6,993 bases of DNA from Gemmatimonadota bacterium (GTDB lineage Bacteria; Gemmatimonadota; Gemmatimonadetes; Longimicrobiales; Gaopeijiaceae), in the NCBI GenBank assembly GCA_003567615.1, contig PWZC01000024.1:1-6993 (forward strand), in the 5' to 3' direction. The notes under the pieces were generated by a model. That model was not told the origin of the DNA. It was given only the letters and a program-made list of their open reading frames with translations, and did not search any database. Every line of letters begins with the position of its first letter. The first letter of the stretch is position 1. Made by a program: the position numbers and the translations under genes. Positions 1 to 5,568 of the stretch are shown piece by piece.

Positions 1-299
1 CGATCCGAGTCCCGGACCCGGTACTTCTCCAGCGTCCGCTCCAACGCGTCGTCCAGATCGATCCCCTGCTCGTTGGCCAGGGCCAGCAGCACGAAGAGGA
101 TGTCGGCCATCTCCAGCGCCAGCTCCCGGTCCCCCTCCCCGGGCTTCTTGGGCTTGGCACCGTAGCGGTGGTTCAGCTCACGGGCCAGCTCGCCCACCTC
201 CTCAACGAGGCGGGCGAGATTGGCCAAGGGGGGCCAGTATCCCTCTTCGAACTGGGAAATCCAGGCGTGGACCCGGGCTTGCGCTTCTTGGATATGCAT
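1..299 (-). CDS. MazG-type nucleotide pyrophosphohydrolase, 3' end beyond window
   Basis: The first 99 residues are visible, from the ATG at 297-299 to the left edge, where the frame is still open. The MazG metal-binding signature is present: E33-E34-V-G-E37 (EExxE) followed by E63-M-A-D66 (ExxD), each in a predicted helix. Members of this all-alpha NTP pyrophosphatase superfamily hydrolyse (d)NTPs to the monophosphate and pyrophosphate in the cytoplasm, often as house-cleaning enzymes against non-canonical nucleotides. The size fits the short single-domain group (about 110 residues, like Bacillus YpjD) rather than the two-domain E. coli MazG, so probably only a few residues are missing. The start is supported by a Shine-Dalgarno (GAGGTGA, minus strand of 308-314) 8 nt upstream, which overlaps the stop of the preceding DoxX gene. 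Family assignment is firm; the substrate is unknown. Confidence 0.9.
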   Translation of the reverse strand, partial: MHIQEAQARVHAWISQFEEGYWPPLANLARLVEEVGELARELNHRYGAKPKKPGEGDRELALEMADILFVLLALANEQGIDLDDALERTLEKYRVRDSD

Positions 300-300
300 G

Positions 301-314
301 GGTGACGTCACCTC
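301..314 (-). promoter_or_regulatory. Ribosome binding site for mazG inside a 12-bp palindrome
   Basis: On the minus strand AGAGGTGA (308-315) is a good Shine-Dalgarno for the ATG at 299. Its final TGA (308-310) is the stop codon of the DoxX gene, an arrangement typical of translational coupling. The site overlaps a perfect 12-bp palindrome, GGTGACGTCACC, at 301-312, which in mRNA could fold as a 4-bp stem with a 4-nt loop covering part of the Shine-Dalgarno. The overlap is seen directly; a regulatory effect of the hairpin is inference. Confidence 0.55.
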
Positions 315-787
315 TGGGTTGTCTTCTTGGCGGAAGGATTTCGTGCGGCGTCCACGCTGAAGCGGCAGGGGCCCACCAGGAGCAGGAAGAGCGAACCCAC
401 CACCATGGCCAGATCATTGCGGGATGCGTGGGCCATCCCGAAGAACCCGTAGTAGTCCACGCTGCGGAGGGCGAAGGGCCCCCAGGGGCGGCCCAGCAGG
501 ATGGGGATCTTGGTGGAGAGGATGGCCACCACCATGATCAGGAGAAGTGGGACCACCGCCACCCGCGTGTAGAGCCCCACCAGCACCATGGCGCCGAAGA
601 CGATCTCGGCGAGCCCCACCATGGGGGCCAGAACCTCCGGGGCCGGGAGCCCGATGCGCTCGAACCGTCCCGCCCCCACGAATTCGGGGTACAGAAACTT
701 CTGGATGCCCTCCGAAACGAAGACCCCGCCCACCAGGAGGCGGATCAGCAGGGTCGGCCAGGGCGCGTTGCCGTCTCGTTCAAACAT
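308..787 (-). CDS. DoxX family integral membrane protein
   Basis: A protein of 159 residues with four predicted membrane segments at about residues 12-24, 50-72, 75-97 and 125-140, and the DoxX-type N-terminal pattern (LIRLLVGGVFVSEGIQKFL followed by a short polar loop, then a GLAEIVFG helix). The family is named after the thiosulfate:quinone oxidoreductase subunit of Acidianus; most bacterial members are small inner-membrane proteins of undefined role, some tied to redox or oxidative stress. No cofactor motif is visible, so no reaction is assigned. The frame extends to 832, but I chose the ATG at 785-787 because CAGGAG (minus strand of 795-800) sits 7 nt upstream and the extra 15 residues do not look like family sequence. 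The MazG gene starts 8 nt downstream of the stop, so the two probably share a transcript. Length is normal for the family. Confidence 0.85.
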   Translation of the reverse strand: MFERDGNAPWPTLLIRLLVGGVFVSEGIQKFLYPEFVGAGRFERIGLPAPEVLAPMVGLAEIVFGAMVLVGLYTRVAVVPLLLIMVVAILSTKIPILLGRPWGPFALRSVDYYGFFGMAHASRNDLAMVVGSLFLLLVGPCRFSVDAARNPSAKKTTQR

Positions 788-846
788 CTTTGCTCTCCTG
801 TAGTTGATTCCCCTTTCCCCATTCTGCGGCACGCCCCATCATTGGT

Positions 847-888
847 TTCGTGGTCCAGTGGTTGAGATTCGTGGTCCAGTGGTTGAGA
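847..888. repeat. Perfect 21-bp tandem duplication (two copies)
   Basis: Copy one is 847-867 and copy two 868-888; both begin TTCGTGGTCC and end GTGGTTGAGA, with no mismatch between them. Neither flank extends the match. The repeat lies in the divergent intergenic region, 98 bp before the otsA ATG and 59 bp before the DoxX ATG. It could be a duplicated regulator binding site or a simple slippage duplication; the sequence does not decide. Confidence 0.9.
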
Positions 889-890
889 GA

Positions 891-907
891 GGTTCAGTTA
901 ACGAACC
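891..907. promoter_or_regulatory. Inverted repeat, possible operator or 5'-leader hairpin
   Basis: GGTTC (891-895) and GAACC (903-907) are perfect inverted arms around AGTTAAC, which itself contains the palindrome GTTAAC (897-902). With one base skipped, the symmetry covers the whole 17 bp. It lies 2 bp after the tandem duplication. It may be a protein-binding site or a small hairpin in an otsA leader transcript; short inverted repeats also occur by chance. Confidence 0.35.
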
Positions 908-986
908 GATCCGGACCGGATGCGGTCAACCCCCGACCGCGCTTCGCCCCTTCCAGATTCATCCTCCAGGCCAAGACGCCTCTTCC

Positions 987-2483
987 ATGACGAACGAAGA
1001 CTCCAGCTCGTCGCCCGACGAACGACTCATCGTGGTCTCGAACCGGCTACCCCTGGTCATCAGCGAGTCGTCGGCCGGAGAGTGGCACCTGGAGCGGGGG
1101 TCGGGCGGGCTGGTCACCGCCATCGAGCCGGTCCTGAAGGACACCTCCGGCGTCTGGATCGGGTGGCCCGGACTGGGCCCGGAGGGGTTGGCTCGAGCCG
1201 AGGAGTTCCTGGACAAGAAGTCGGATGAGCTGGGCTACCGGGTCCGGGGAGTGGGGCTCACGAAGGATGAGCGCGACGCCTTCTACCTGGGATTCGCCAA
1301 TCAGGTCATCTGGCCCCTCTTCCACGACTTTCCGGCCCAGTGCAACTTCGATCCGGCCTACTGGGCGGCCTACCGGCAGGTGAATGAGAAGTTCGCCGAT
1401 GTGGTGGCCGACGAGGCCCGGGAAGGGGACTTCATCTGGTCCCACGACTACCACCTGATGTCGCTGGCGCAGGAGCTTCGCAAGCGGGGGGTGGAGAGCC
1501 AGATCGGCTTCTTCCTGCACATTCCCTTCCCCCCACGGGACCTGTTCCTGAAGCTCCCGTGGCGCCAGGACGTGATGGAGGCGCTCCTCCACTATGACCT
1601 CATCGGGTTCCAGACCGACCGGGACCGGACCAACTTCGTCAACTGTTTCCGCTCGCTGCGGCCGACCACCAAGGTGAGCGGCTCGGGCCGGGTGATGGAG
1701 CTGGAGTTCGAGGGTCGGACTCTTCGAGTCGGGGTGTTCCCCATATCCATCGATGTGGACGAGTTCTCGGGACCCGCCCGGTCGCCGGAGGTATCGGAGC
1801 GGGTCGCCCGTCTCTGGGCCGAGTTCCCGGGCCGGAAGATGATCCTGGGGGTGGACCGCCTGGACTACTCCAAGGGGATCCCCCACAAGCTGGAGGGCTA
1901 CCGTCTGGCCCTGGCTCGGTACCCGGAACTCCAGAGTCGGGTATCGCTGGTCCAACTCGTGGTCCCCAGTCGGGAAGACATCCCGGAATACGACCAGATG
2001 AAGCGGGAGATCGAGCGGCTTGTGGGGCAGATCTCCGGAGAGTTCACCCGGCCGGGGTGGGTACCCATCCACTATCAGTACGGGCGCTGGGACCGCAACG
2101 AGCTCATCGCCCACTACCGGGCGGCGGCGGTGGCGCTGGTGACTCCACTCAAGGATGGGATGAACCTGGTGGCCAAGGAGTTCTGCAGCGCCAGCCTGGA
2201 GGGCAACGGCGTCCTGATCCTGAGTGAGCACGCCGGAGCCACCGCCCAACTCCAGGAAGACGCCATCCTGGTCAATCCCTACGACGTGGAAGGGGGGGCC
2301 GAGGCCATCTACCGGGCCTGCACCATGCCCGACGGCGAGCGGAAGGCCCGGATGCAGCGGATGCGGGAGAAGATCCGCAAGGAGGACATCTACTGGTGGG
2401 TTCGCTCCTTCCGCCAGGCGGCAGCGGGTGAGTCGCTGGAGGATGGCCTCCCCCTGGACGTCTACCTCCCCTCGCGGATCTGA
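987..2483 (+). CDS. otsA: Trehalose-6-phosphate synthase (GT20)
   Basis: Cytoplasmic retaining glycosyltransferase that transfers glucose from a nucleotide sugar (UDP-glucose in E. coli) to glucose-6-phosphate, giving trehalose-6-phosphate, the first step of the OtsAB pathway for the stress protectant trehalose. The 498-residue protein has the family blocks in order: SNRLP with R20, GG at 40-41, Y100 and W109 (IWPLFH), HDYHL with D154, HIPFPP at 178-183, VDRLDYSKG with R291 and K296, and [11 protein letters not shown] with D390 and E398. The spacing of these residues matches the E. coli substrate-binding set Y76/W85/D130, R262/K267 and D361/E369. There is no fused phosphatase domain, and no otsB lies in the window. 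The frame is open upstream to a TTG at 804, but family similarity starts after the ATG at 987, and the upstream part would translate the tandem repeat. No good Shine-Dalgarno precedes 987, so the start is probable rather than certain. Related glucosylglycerol-phosphate synthase is a less likely alternative. Confidence 0.93.
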   Translation: MTNEDSSSSPDERLIVVSNRLPLVISESSAGEWHLERGSGGLVTAIEPVLKDTSGVWIGWPGLGPEGLARAEEFLDKKSDELGYRVRGVGLTKDERDAFYLGFANQVIWPLFHDFPAQCNFDPAYWAAYRQVNEKFADVVADEAREGDFIWSHDYHLMSLAQELRKRGVESQIGFFLHIPFPPRDLFLKLPWRQDVMEALLHYDLIGFQTDRDRTNFVNCFRSLRPTTKVSGSGRVMELEFEGRTLRVGVFPISIDVDEFSGPARSPEVSERVARLWAEFPGRKMILGVDRLDYSKGIPHKLEGYRLALARYPELQSRVSLVQLVVPSREDIPEYDQMKREIERLVGQISGEFTRPGWVPIHYQYGRWDRNELIAHYRAAAVALVTPLKDGMNLVAKEFCSASLEGNGVLILSEHAGATAQLQEDAILVNPYDVEGGAEAIYRACTMPDGERKARMQRMREKIRKEDIYWWVRSFRQAAAGESLEDGLPLDVYLPSRI

Positions 2484-2506
2484 CCACCCTCGGAGCTCCG
2501 GCGACC

Positions 2507-2529
2507 CCGGGGGTCCGAGTCACCCCCGG
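2507..2529. terminator. Strong GC hairpin in convergent gap, candidate bidirectional terminator
   Basis: CCGGGGGT (2507-2514) and ACCCCCGG (2522-2529) form a perfect 8-bp stem around a 7-nt loop. It sits 23 bp after the otsA stop and about 50 bp from the stop of the convergent M1 peptidase gene. There is no T-run on either strand, so it is not a classic intrinsic terminator; such hairpins in high-GC genomes may still stop polymerase or protect 3' ends. The function is inferred from position. Confidence 0.45.
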
Positions 2530-2548
2530 AGGTCCGAGTCACCCCCGG
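2512..2548. repeat. 18-bp direct repeat, 19-bp period, each unit able to form a hairpin
   Basis: GGTCCGAGTCACCCCCGG occurs at 2512-2529 and again, identically, at 2531-2548, separated by one base. The second unit can also fold: CCGGAGGT (2526-2533) pairs with ACCCCCGG (2541-2548) with one A.C mismatch, using the same 7-nt loop. The two hairpins share 2526-2529, so they are mutually exclusive. A degraded third unit may lie just upstream at about 2492-2510, next to the 10-bp palindrome CGGAGCTCCG (2491-2500). Confidence 0.8.
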
Positions 2549-2579
2549 CGCAGGGACACGAAGCGCTTCCGCCACCGAT

Positions 2580-4496
2580 CTATTCTCTATCGTCGTGGAT
2601 CCGGGCCAGGAGCCAACCGTCCGGATCCAGCCGCACGGCCAGGGGCTCCCCCGGGAGGGGAAGGGTCCGGGTCCACTCCCGTCCGTCCATCATGAGGAGT
2701 TGGCGGTGGACCCCGCCGTCGAGCTGGAATTCCACCTCCACGGGCATGCGGAAGGTGGGCCAGGCCGAATCCTGCTCCTGGCGAACGCGGAGCTGGACTT
2801 CATTTCTCGCTCCATTCCAACTCCACTCCACCCGGTACTCGGGATAGCCCGGGGCATGGAGCCATTGCCGGAAGAACCACTCCAGCGACTCGCCATGGAC
2901 CTGCTCCATGACTCGCTGGAAGTCATCGGTGGACGCATTCCCCCCCGAATGAGCCTGGTAGAAGCGGCGAACTCCCTGGAAGAAGACCCGATCTCCGGTG
3001 ACCCAGCGAAGCATGTGGAGGACCAGGGACCCCTTCTGATAGGAGTTGGCGTTCAGCAGGTCCAGGAGATTGCCGGGGGAGGTGTCCACCACCGGTCGGG
3101 CCCGGACCTCCGGCGCCGCCAGCACCCGCTCCCGGTTCACGTCCATGCGGTCCACCAGCGCCTGCCGCCCCTCCACGTGCTCCCAGAAGTAGGGGCCGAA
3201 GTAGCTTGCGAACCCCTCGGAGATCCAGAGGTGTTCCCAGCCGGCGGGGGTCACCGAGTTCCCGAACCACTGATGCACGATCTCGTGGGCCACGGTGCCT
3301 TCCAGATCCCGACCCTGGGCGATGGCCTGCTCCGAGTAGAAGATCGCCGAGGCATTCTCCATGCCCCCGAATCGGGTTGCCGCCTGCACGTTGGCGAGCT
3401 TCTCATAGGGATAGGGTCCGAACATGTCGACGTACAGATCCACCATCTCCGGCGCCCGGTGGAAGACGCGCCGAGCATGGGCCGTGTCCGGCGCGAAGGC
3501 CCACCCCGTCACCTCGACGCACCCATCGGGCCGCGGAGAAGCTGGTGCCTGCCCGCAAGCGGCCTTACCCAGATCCAGTACCTCCAGATCGGCCACTCCC
3601 ACCACCATGAGGTAGGTGGGGATGGGCACGGCACTCTCCCACCGCCAGGTCATGAGACCGCCGATCCCCCCGGTCCTGGTGGAGTCGGCGGGGACGGGCT
3701 CCGCCACCTGCACCCCGTTGGCCACCACCCTGCGTTCCGGGGGTGCGTGCACCGTGAAGGAGACGGCGGCCCGGTCCGACAGGTGATCGTTGGAGGGGAA
3801 CCAGAAGCGCGCGCGATTGGGCCAGTTGTCGGCAAAGGCGCTGGGTTGGCCGTGGACGTTCTCCCGGAGAATGAGGCCGTCCGCGGGGACGCCCCGACTC
3901 ATGATCTCCACCTGCAGGGTGTCGAACACCCCCGGACTCCCGGGAGCGGCGAATTCCAGAAGACCTTCCTCGTGCCGGAACTCCAGCGCTTCCCCCCGCC
4001 AGGTCACAGCCTCGACCCGTAACCCGGTGAAGTCCAGGGTCACCAGGTGAGGGCCTGCCACCTCCCGCAGGTACCGGAGGGTCGTGCGGCTCGAAACCCG
4101 ATCGTTCTCCGGGGGAATCACCAACTCGATGTCGTAGTGAACCACATCCAGGTCCCGATCGTAGCGCCCCGGTGCCGGAGGGATGCCCACCACCAGCGGC
4201 TCCGGCCCCTCCAGCTCCACCTCCCCCACCAGCAATGGCGGAGAGACCGAATCCCACACCAGAGGCGGCGGTCCGGGCGGTGACCGGAAGAGTGCGCACC
4301 CCCCGGAAGAGAGAAGCACCACCGACACCACCACGAGGCCGGCCACGCCCAGGAGGCCCAGAGGCCGATCCGCAGGGGAGGAGCGCCGGGGAGGGGGTCC
4401 GGCGGATACGGGTCCGGTTACGGGGACCGTGGAGCCTGGGGTACTGCCGGAGATGGAGGAAGGGCGGTTGGACAGGCCGTTGAGGGAGTGCCGCAT
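2580..4496 (-). CDS. M1 family zinc metallopeptidase, probable lipoprotein
   Basis: A 638-residue protein with the full M1 (gluzincin) aminopeptidase core. GGMEN (377-381) replaces the usual GAMEN exopeptidase motif. The zinc site is HEIVH (404-408) with the third ligand E427, exactly 18 residues after the motif, in the expected WISEGFASYFG context. Y486 in SYQKG is the transition-state tyrosine. An N-terminal beta domain starts near residue 115 (HYDIELVI). These enzymes remove N-terminal residues from peptides. Residues 47-66 are hydrophobic and end in SSGGC with C67, compatible with a lipobox, so the enzyme is probably lipid-anchored outside the cytoplasm. C314 and C326 could form a disulfide. 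The ATG at 4494-4496 leaves a long 46-residue region before the hydrophobic segment, but no ATG, GTG or TTG occurs in frame between them; the frame is open to 4805, where it would overlap the divergent gene. No clear Shine-Dalgarno is seen. The natural substrate is unknown. Confidence 0.9.
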   Translation of the reverse strand: MRHSLNGLSNRPSSISGSTPGSTVPVTGPVSAGPPPRRSSPADRPLGLLGVAGLVVVSVVLLSSGGCALFRSPPGPPPLVWDSVSPPLLVGEVELEGPEPLVVGIPPAPGRYDRDLDVVHYDIELVIPPENDRVSSRTTLRYLREVAGPHLVTLDFTGLRVEAVTWRGEALEFRHEEGLLEFAAPGSPGVFDTLQVEIMSRGVPADGLILRENVHGQPSAFADNWPNRARFWFPSNDHLSDRAAVSFTVHAPPERRVVANGVQVAEPVPADSTRTGGIGGLMTWRWESAVPIPTYLMVVGVADLEVLDLGKAACGQAPASPRPDGCVEVTGWAFAPDTAHARRVFHRAPEMVDLYVDMFGPYPYEKLANVQAATRFGGMENASAIFYSEQAIAQGRDLEGTVAHEIVHQWFGNSVTPAGWEHLWISEGFASYFGPYFWEHVEGRQALVDRMDVNRERVLAAPEVRARPVVDTSPGNLLDLLNANSYQKGSLVLHMLRWVTGDRVFFQGVRRFYQAHSGGNASTDDFQRVMEQVHGESLEWFFRQWLHAPGYPEYRVEWSWNGARNEVQLRVRQEQDSAWPTFRMPVEVEFQLDGGVHRQLLMMDGREWTRTLPLPGEPLAVRLDPDGWLLARIHDDRE

Positions 4497-4532
4497 GGGG
4501 ACGAGGACGGGAGGGAAGTTGAGGGGGCCACG

Positions 4533-4562
4533 TTGGCGGCTGGGATGAGGCGACAAGATAGT
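4533..4562 (+). promoter_or_regulatory. Candidate sigma-70-like promoter for the DUF4097 gene
   Basis: TTGGCG (4533-4538) and GATAGT (4557-4562) lie 18 bp apart, each matching 4 of 6 consensus bases. This would give a leader of roughly 75-80 nt before the ATG at 4646. It is the best pair I found in the 149-bp divergent gap 4497-4645. On the other strand TATCTT (minus strand of 4556-4561) could be a -10 for the M1 peptidase gene but has no good -35. In GC-rich DNA such matches are weak evidence. Confidence 0.25.
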
Positions 4563-4633
4563 CGCGGGGTCGGAGGGGACGAAACCAGGCAGCCTCCGCA
4601 TTCGTAGGGGGACGCAGAGAGCACCCCCAGACC

Positions 4634-4639
4634 AAGGAG
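4634..4639 (+). promoter_or_regulatory. Shine-Dalgarno for the DUF4097 gene
   Basis: AAGGAG ends 6 nt before the ATG at 4646. It is one of the clearest ribosome binding sites in the window and fixes this start. Confidence 0.8.
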
Positions 4640-4645
4640 ATACCC

Positions 4646-5485
4646 ATGCACCGCCCCCAGCCATCACCCGGGCCATCCCGCCTGTCGACCCCTTCACGAT
4701 TCGCCGCCCTGACCCTTGTGTTCCTGGCCATGGCGATGCCACCCCACCTCGACGCGCTCCAGGCCGGACCGCCCCAGTGTCCGGAGACCTCCAGGACGGA
4801 GGCATGCGAGGTGCGGAGCGTGGAGATCCCGCTGGCCGACGGGCGCCTCCAGGTGGACGGAGGGCCGTCGGGCTCCATCACCGTGGAGGCGTGGGAGGGC
4901 TCCGACGTTCGGGCCTATGCCCGGATCTCCGCTCGGTCCCGCATGGGGCGGAACGCCGACGACGTCGTCGGACAGGTGGAGATCGAAGCGGCGGCCGGTC
5001 GCCTCGGGGCCTCCGGTCCCCGGGGACTACTGGGCGGAACCTCCTGGACCGTGAGCTACTGGATCCAGGTGCCCCGGGGGGCCGAGCTCTCCCTGGAGAC
5101 CACCAACGGTCGTATCGACGTAGCGGGCGTGGGTGGGCCCATCGAAGCCCGAAGCACCAACGGCCGCATCCGACTGCATGACGTGGATGGATGGATCGAT
5201 GCCCGGACCACCAACGGGAGCCTGGAGGCGGCATTTGTGGAAGGGGCCTCGCTCCGGGCGCCGCTGGAGCTTCGGGGCACCAATGGATCGGTTACGCTGG
5301 TGGTCCCGGCGGATCTGAATGCCCGGGTCCAGGCCTCCACCACCAACGGATCCATCGGCGGAGATGTGGTCATGGACACCTCGGGTTCGCGTGGGAACCG
5401 CCAGGCCACCGCGACGCTGGGTACCGGGGGACCGGACATCACCCTTCGCACCACCAACGGCTCCATCCGGATTCGGACCCGGTAG
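4646..5485 (+). CDS. Secreted DUF4097 (putative adhesin-like) protein with six Thr-Asn-Gly motifs
   Basis: A 279-residue protein with a Sec-type signal peptide: basic n-region, hydrophobic stretch at 19-31, and likely cleavage near A40 (ALQA/G). The mature part has two early cysteines (C45, C54) that could pair, then a beta-rich region. From residue 152 onward the motif (T/S/G)TNG(R/S)(I/L/V) recurs six times, at 152, 170, 188, 211, 232 and 269, each flanked by alternating hydrophobic residues, as in the stacked beta strands of DUF4097/DUF4098 proteins. The family is labelled putative adhesin in databases, but its molecular function is not established. The start is set by AAGGAG 6 nt upstream. 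The gene is divergent from the M1 peptidase and convergent with the CoA-transferase, so it is probably monocistronic. No catalytic motif is visible, and a structural or surface role is only inference. Confidence 0.85.
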   Translation: MHRPQPSPGPSRLSTPSRFAALTLVFLAMAMPPHLDALQAGPPQCPETSRTEACEVRSVEIPLADGRLQVDGGPSGSITVEAWEGSDVRAYARISARSRMGRNADDVVGQVEIEAAAGRLGASGPRGLLGGTSWTVSYWIQVPRGAELSLETTNGRIDVAGVGGPIEARSTNGRIRLHDVDGWIDARTTNGSLEAAFVEGASLRAPLELRGTNGSVTLVVPADLNARVQASTTNGSIGGDVVMDTSGSRGNRQATATLGTGGPDITLRTTNGSIRIRTR

Positions 5486-5568
5486 CTCCCAAGCGGACCC
5501 CACCGACGTGGGAGAAACCGCGGCCTTCGGCGGACCCTGCACCTTCCAGTGCCCCCATGCGCGAGGAA
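5486..5568. terminator. Convergent gap with small hairpins, weak terminator candidate
   Basis: This 83-bp gap separates the stops of two convergent genes. CCCAC (5499-5503) pairs with GTGGG (5508-5512) around a CGAC tetraloop. Alternatively CTCCCA (5486-5491) pairs with TGGGAG (5509-5514). No T-run follows on either strand. Transcription from both sides must end about here, but the element responsible is not clear. Confidence 0.25.

Larger units (their letters stand above)
788..986. promoter_or_regulatory. Divergent intergenic region between doxX-like gene and otsA
   Basis: This 199-bp stretch must hold the promoters for both the leftward doxX-mazG pair and the rightward otsA. It is less GC-rich than the flanking genes from about 800 to 905 and contains a 21-bp tandem duplication and an inverted repeat (listed separately). 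CAGGAG at 795-800 is the minus-strand ribosome binding site for the DoxX gene. I could not find a -35/-10 pair close to the sigma-70 consensus with proper spacing on either strand, so the promoter positions remain unassigned. Confidence 0.5.

Noticed and set aside
847..888. Resemblance of the 21-bp unit (TGGTCCAGTGGTTGAGA) to a tRNA D-arm
   Set aside because: No acceptor stem, anticodon arm or T-loop follows in either copy, so this is not a tRNA gene or a convincing fragment.
804..986. N-terminal extension of OtsA from a TTG at 804
   Set aside because: The extra 61 residues translate the 21-bp tandem repeat (RGPVVEI/RGPVVER) and show no family similarity; GT20 sequence begins just after the ATG at 987.
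1047..2249. Long open frame of 400 codons antisense to otsA
   Set aside because: The otsA frame has all GT20 motifs; the antisense frame is Pro/Arg/His/Gly-rich without any recognisable domain, as expected of a shadow frame in GC-rich DNA.
2512..2548. CRISPR-like repeats
   Set aside because: Only two units separated by a single base; there is no spacer and no cas gene.
2595..4022. Open frame of 475 codons on the plus strand opposite the M1 peptidase
   Set aside because: Low-complexity His/Pro/Gly composition and no motif; the minus strand encodes an intact zinc site and catalytic tyrosine.
4497..4805. Upstream extension of the M1 peptidase to 4805
   Set aside because: It would overlap 160 bp of the DUF4097 gene, which has a strong Shine-Dalgarno and signal peptide; the added residues look random.
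5099..5470. DNA repeat ACCACCAACGG in the DUF4097 gene as an independent nucleotide element
   Set aside because: The copies are in frame and coincide with the Thr-Asn-Gly protein motif, so they are explained by the coding sequence.
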